From Collinsella aerofaciens (GTDB lineage Bacteria > Actinomycetota > Coriobacteriia > Coriobacteriales > Coriobacteriaceae), in assembly GCA_014846205.1 (NCBI GenBank), contig RKAY01000106.1, positions 1 through 8,750 on the forward strand: a stretch of 8,750 nt of DNA, given 5' to 3'. Shown here piece after piece: positions 6,360 to 8,750 of this stretch. The translations under genes were made by a program, and so were the position numbers. How positions within the stretch are numbered: position 1 is the first letter of the stretch; each line of letters begins with the position of its first letter. The notes under the pieces were generated by a model. That model worked only from the letters and a program-made list of their open reading frames with translations, had not been told where the DNA came from and ran no database searches.

Positions 6360-6929
6360 TCAGATCCTTTCATGCATATCGAGAACGCGAACGAGCTCAT
6401 CGGTCGCGCGGTCGAGATCGTCATTCACCACGACGTCGTCGTAGCGGTCGGCAAGGGCAAGCTCATGGGCGGCGTTTGCCATGCGCAGCTCAATCGTCTC
6501 GGGCGACTCGGTACCGCGACCGACCAGACGCTCGCGAAGCACCTCGAGCGAGGGTGGCTTGATAAAAATCAGCACGGCCTCGGGGAAGCGCTCCTTGACC
6601 TGCAGGGCACCCTGGACATCAATCTCCAAAATCAGAGAAGCGCCAGACGCGAGCTTGGACTGGACCTCGCTCACCAGCGTGCCATAGCAGTTGCCGTGAA
6701 CCTCGGCCCACTCGACAAACTCACCGTTTGCCACGCGGCGATCGAACTCCTCACGCGTCAGGAAAAAGTAATTGACGCCGTCGACCTCGCCTTTACGCGG
6801 AGCTCGCGTGGTAGCCGAAACCGTCAGGCCCAGGTTCGAACGACGCTCGCGCACACGAGTGACGAGCGTGCCCTTGCCTGCGCCTGACGGTCCAGAAATC
6901 ACAAAGAGCTTGGAATCCTGAGCGCTCAC
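6360..6929 (-). CDS. gmk: Guanylate kinase
   Basis: The 189-aa product is a standard guanylate kinase. Known of the family: it converts GMP and ATP to GDP and ADP, an essential step in guanine nucleotide synthesis. Seen: a Walker A motif GPSGAGKGT at 13-21, the GMP-binding segment SATTRAPRKGEVDGVNYFF, the lid-side GEFVEWAEVHGNCYGT, EIDVQGALQVKERFP and IFIKPPSLEVLRERLVGRGTES. All key elements look intact. The start is a GTG at 6929-6927 that immediately follows the mihF TAA with no intervening base. No Shine-Dalgarno sequence is visible, so initiation probably depends on ribosomes finishing mihF. The gene sits between mihF and rpoZ, as in many actinobacteria. Confidence 0.97.
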   Translation of the reverse strand: MSAQDSKLFVISGPSGAGKGTLVTRVRERRSNLGLTVSATTRAPRKGEVDGVNYFFLTREEFDRRVANGEFVEWAEVHGNCYGTLVSEVQSKLASGASLILEIDVQGALQVKERFPEAVLIFIKPPSLEVLRERLVGRGTESPETIELRMANAAHELALADRYDDVVVNDDLDRATDELVRVLDMHERI

Positions 6930-7238
6930 TTATTTGGTCAGCTGCTCGAGGAGCTGCTCGCGCTGACGGACACCGAGGCCCTGGACGCGACGGGTAGCGG
7001 AGATGCCGAGCTCCTCCATAATCTTGGCGGCCTTGGCCTTGCCATAACCGGGGAGAGACTCGATGAGGGTGGAGACCTTCATACGGGAAGCGATGGGATC
7101 ATCGGAGTTGAGCACGGACTCGAGGGACTTCTCACCCTTCTTGATTTGCTCGCGAAGCTCAGCGCGGGCATGACGGGCGGCAGCGGCCTTCTCAAGAGCC
7201 TGCTTGCGCTGCTCGTCGGTAAGCTGAGGGAGTGCCAT
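6930..7238 (-). CDS. mihF: Actinobacterial integration host factor (mIHF)
   Basis: The 102-aa product matches the actinobacterial IHF family, unrelated in fold to the HU-like IHF of proteobacteria. Known of the family: it binds and bends DNA with little sequence specificity, compacts the nucleoid and assists phage-type integration. Seen: MALPQLTDEQRKQALEKAAAAR at the N-terminus, a long basic helix, then KVSTLIESLPGYGKAKAAKIMEELGIS (54-80), the helix-two-turn-helix DNA-binding part related to ribosomal protein S13, and a basic RRVQGLGVRQRE tail. I chose the ATG at 7238-7236 because GGAGG lies 5 nt upstream; the TTG at 7250 in the same frame overlaps that site. It is first in the mihF-gmk-rpoZ-thiI block. 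The 5' gap carries a candidate promoter with an overlapping dyad that might allow autoregulation. Confidence 0.93.
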   Translation of the reverse strand: MALPQLTDEQRKQALEKAAAARHARAELREQIKKGEKSLESVLNSDDPIASRMKVSTLIESLPGYGKAKAAKIMEELGISATRRVQGLGVRQREQLLEQLTK

Positions 7239-7279
7239 TCGAACCTCCAAATAATTGGTTTAACATTCATTCGATGTTG

Positions 7280-7309
7280 GCATTTTAGCACGTCAAACGT
7301 ACAAAATGC
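7280..7309 (-). promoter_or_regulatory. mihF promoter (extended -10) inside a 30-bp interrupted dyad
   Basis: On the minus strand TGCTAAAAT (7290-7282) is an extended -10 element; a start near 7275 gives a leader of about 37 nt. It lies in a dyad with perfect 7-nt outer arms, gcatttt (7280-7286) and aaaatgc (7303-7309), and an inner pair of ACGT (7290-7293, 7297-7300) that is half a base off centre. The overlap of dyad and -10 suggests an operator. By-eye call. Confidence 0.45.
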
Positions 7310-7325
7310 TCAATTGCGGCTCCAT

Positions 7326-7354
7326 AGGTTAGACGATACCTGCAAAAAGTGCAA
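7326..7354 (-). promoter_or_regulatory. Possible second, upstream promoter for mihF
   Basis: TTGCAC (7354-7349) and TAACCT (7331-7326) on the minus strand are exactly 17 nt apart, but each matches consensus in only three of six positions. It is weaker than the downstream extended -10 candidate. Confidence 0.25.
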
Positions 7355-7373
7355 TATATCGGTGGCAAAGTTA

Positions 7374-7431
7374 AGCCCCCGACCCGCGATTCCACACAAT
7401 AGATGGGAAAGTTTTCGCAGGCACGGGGGCT
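7374..7431 (-). terminator. Long hairpin after pyrF, possible terminator or structured RNA
   Basis: Outer arms agcccccg (7374-7381) and cgggggct (7424-7431) pair perfectly over 8 bp. Inner arms cccgcga (7383-7389) and tcgcagg (7415-7421) add 7 bp with one wobble, across a small internal loop. The apical loop is about 25 nt. On the minus strand only a poor U-tract (TTAACTTT) overlaps and follows; on the plus strand TATTTTG follows. It begins 46 nt after the pyrF stop, so a pyrF terminator is the simplest reading. Confidence 0.5.
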
Positions 7432-7476
7432 ATTTTGTGCTATTGACACCCAAAAGTGGTGACTTAAGGGAATCTT

Positions 7477-8193
7477 TTACGCGACGTTTTCGACCAGCTC
7501 GGCGACAATCGCGTCAAAAGCGGCAACCGGATCGTCGGCACCGGTGATGGGACGGCCCACCACGATATGGCTCGCGCCGCGCTCGATAGCCTGAGAAGGC
7601 GTGGCAACACGAGACTGATCGCCCAGGGCCGCGCCCACGGGACGCACACCCGGGGTCACGATGAGGGCATCGGGGCCCAGCAGCTCGCGCATATCATGAG
7701 CCTCCATCGGAGAGCACACAATACTGTCGATGCCGTTGGCCTGAGCAAGCTTCGCCAGGCGGGCGGCCTCCTCGGCCACGGGCGACTCGACACCAATCTC
7801 GGCCAGCGAATCCTGGTTCATGCTCGTGAGCACGGTGATGGCGACAAGCTTGGCACGGTCCTCGCGCGCCTCCTCGGCACCCTCGCGACAGGCAGCGAGC
7901 ATAGCGCCCGAGCCCAGGCCGTGGACCGAAAGCAGGTCGGCACCGGCAAGCGAGGCCGAGCGGGCGGCGCCGCGCACCTGATGCGGAATGTCATGGAACT
8001 TAAGGTCGAGGAAGACCTTAAAGCCCAGGTCCTTAAAGGTCTTGACGATCTGGGGACCCTCGGCGTAATAGAGCGTCATACCCACCTTGAGCCATGCGGC
8101 ATGACCAGAAAGCTCGTGGGCGAGCTCGAGTGCACGCTCACGGTCGCAGTCGAGGGCGACGATAACGCGGTCGCGGGCATCGGTCTCTAGCAT
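7477..8193 (-). CDS. pyrF: Orotidine 5'-phosphate decarboxylase
   Basis: The 238-aa product is a normal-length OMP decarboxylase. Known of the family: it converts OMP to UMP, the last step of de novo UMP synthesis. Seen: VIVALDCD (10-17) with the first active-site aspartate, the catalytic DxKxxD array in FLDLKFHDIP (61-70), IVTPGVRP (178-185) and VVGRPI (211-216), the phosphate-binding end of the TIM barrel. The ATG at 8193-8191 was chosen because its frame gives MLETDARDRVIVALD, the usual family N-terminus; the reading frame continues further upstream only as out-of-frame pyrD sequence. It overlaps the end of pyrD by 7 nt, so the two are translationally linked. An AGGTG about 8 nt upstream may serve as ribosome binding site. 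Confidence 0.97.
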   Translation of the reverse strand: MLETDARDRVIVALDCDRERALELAHELSGHAAWLKVGMTLYYAEGPQIVKTFKDLGFKVFLDLKFHDIPHQVRGAARSASLAGADLLSVHGLGSGAMLAACREGAEEAREDRAKLVAITVLTSMNQDSLAEIGVESPVAEEAARLAKLAQANGIDSIVCSPMEAHDMRELLGPDALIVTPGVRPVGAALGDQSRVATPSQAIERGASHIVVGRPITGADDPVAAFDAIVAELVENVA

Positions 8194-8750
8194 TCGAAAG
8201 CACCTACCAGCTCGTTGATGTCCTTCACGCCCTGGGACTCGGCCCAGGCCTCGAGCTCGTGCGCGATCTTGAGCGAAGCGCACGGATCGACGAAGTTGGC
8301 CATGCCGACCGACACGCAGGTTGCGCCAGCCAGGATAAACTCGGCCGCATCCTCGCCGGTCATGACGCCGCCGACACCGTTGATGGGGATATCGACGGCC
8401 TGGGCAACCTCCCAGACCATGCGCACGGCGATGTGGTGGCACAGCGGACCCGAAAGGCCGCCCTTGGGCTTGGCCACGCGAGACTTGCGGGTGTGAACAT
8501 CGATGGCCATACCCTGGATGGAGTTAATGACCGAAAGGCCGTCGGCGCCGGCAGCCTCGAGAGCCTTGGCAATCTCGGCGACGTTAACCGGAGCCATCTT
8601 GACGAACAGCGGCTTGTCGGTCACCTTACGGCACGCGGCCATGACGGAAGAGGCGCCCTCGGGCGTAGAGCCCATAGCGGCACCGCCGGCGGCAATATTG
8701 GGGCAGCTGACGTTGATCTCGTAGCCGGCAGCCCAGGGGCACAGCTCGAC
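8187..8750 (-). CDS. pyrD: Dihydroorotate dehydrogenase class 1B catalytic subunit, C-terminal part
   Basis: The reading frame is open to the right edge, so the 5' part is missing; 187 codons remain. Known of the family: it oxidises dihydroorotate to orotate with FMN; class 1B works with the PyrK iron-sulfur/FAD subunit and passes electrons to NAD. Seen: EINVSCPNIAAGG near the edge, which holds the catalytic-loop cysteine of class 1 enzymes; VKMAPVNVAEIAKALEAAGADGLSVINSIQG with the orotate-binding Asn; GGLSGP; INGVGGVMTGEDAAEFILAGA and VSVGMANFVDP for FMN phosphate binding. These segments resemble class 1B rather than the membrane-bound class 2. One oddity is PLCHHIAVRM after GGLSG, where the family often has PAIKPIALRM. 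pyrK would be expected upstream, outside the window. Confidence 0.94.
   Translation of the reverse strand, partial: VELCPWAAGYEINVSCPNIAAGGAAMGSTPEGASSVMAACRKVTDKPLFVKMAPVNVAEIAKALEAAGADGLSVINSIQGMAIDVHTRKSRVAKPKGGLSGPLCHHIAVRMVWEVAQAVDIPINGVGGVMTGEDAAEFILAGATCVSVGMANFVDPCASLKIAHELEAWAESQGVKDINELVGAFEC

Noticed and set aside
4963..6444. A 493-codon open frame on the plus strand opposite thiI, rpoZ and part of gmk
   Set aside because: It is antisense to three clearly recognised genes, and its composition (many His, Arg, Gly and Leu runs) is that of a complementary-strand shadow in GC-rich DNA. No family resemblance or ribosome binding site was seen.
7301..7325. Tiny 10-codon frame MEPQLSILYV after the weak upstream mihF promoter, as a leader peptide
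   Set aside because: The ATG touches the -10 candidate directly, no ribosome binding site is present, and the promoter itself is weak.
8194..8442. In-frame N-terminal extension of pyrF overlapping pyrD
   Set aside because: The extra residues are an Arg/Gly-rich shadow of pyrD. The ATG at 8193 gives the standard pyrF length and N-terminus.
1..8750. CRISPR array, insertion sequence, tRNA gene, toxin-antitoxin or defence cassette
   Set aside because: No regularly spaced repeats, transposase-like frames, cloverleaf sequences or unexplained minus- or plus-strand genes were seen; every credible coding stretch is a known housekeeping family.

Overview
The window is a block of ordinary housekeeping genes, all on the minus strand, from a moderately GC-rich Gram-positive bacterium. 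It most likely comes from a Coriobacteriia-type actinobacterium such as Collinsella; that placement is inference from protein character, not a search. Pointers are an actinobacterial-type integration host factor (mihF) directly upstream of gmk and rpoZ, a class 1B (NAD-linked) dihydroorotate dehydrogenase next to pyrF, a rhodanese-less ThiI, and the Gram-positive order comEA-comEC-holA-rpsT-lepA.

Read in the direction of transcription (high to low coordinates), there are four blocks. (1) The pyrimidine pair: a 5'-truncated pyrD at the right edge overlaps pyrF by 7 nt. (2) After a 238-bp intergenic region (7239-7476) with a long hairpin and candidate promoters comes mihF-gmk-rpoZ-thiI. Its genes are packed so tightly that two stop codons directly abut the next start codon. 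The block ends in a clear intrinsic terminator. (3) Next are comEA-comEC, overlapping as ATGA, then holA, which has a good candidate promoter of its own. (4) rpsT has an extended -10 promoter and a structured leader and ends in a strong terminator. Beyond it, the first 20 codons of lepA run off the left edge.

The contents serve nucleotide synthesis (pyrD, pyrF, gmk), transcription and nucleoid structure (rpoZ, mihF), tRNA thiolation (thiI), DNA uptake (comEA, comEC), replication (holA) and translation (rpsT, lepA). I see no tRNA or rRNA gene, CRISPR array, insertion sequence, prophage or defence cassette. No intergenic gap exceeds 300 bp; the longest are 7239-7476 and 4615-4827.

I did not find a previously undescribed system. 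The points worth a second look are regulatory: a lepA start that looks leaderless, dyads at the comEA and mihF promoters, a candidate internal promoter that separates the essential holA from the competence genes, the rpsT leader, and zero-spacing gene junctions lacking ribosome binding sites. All promoter calls are by eye.
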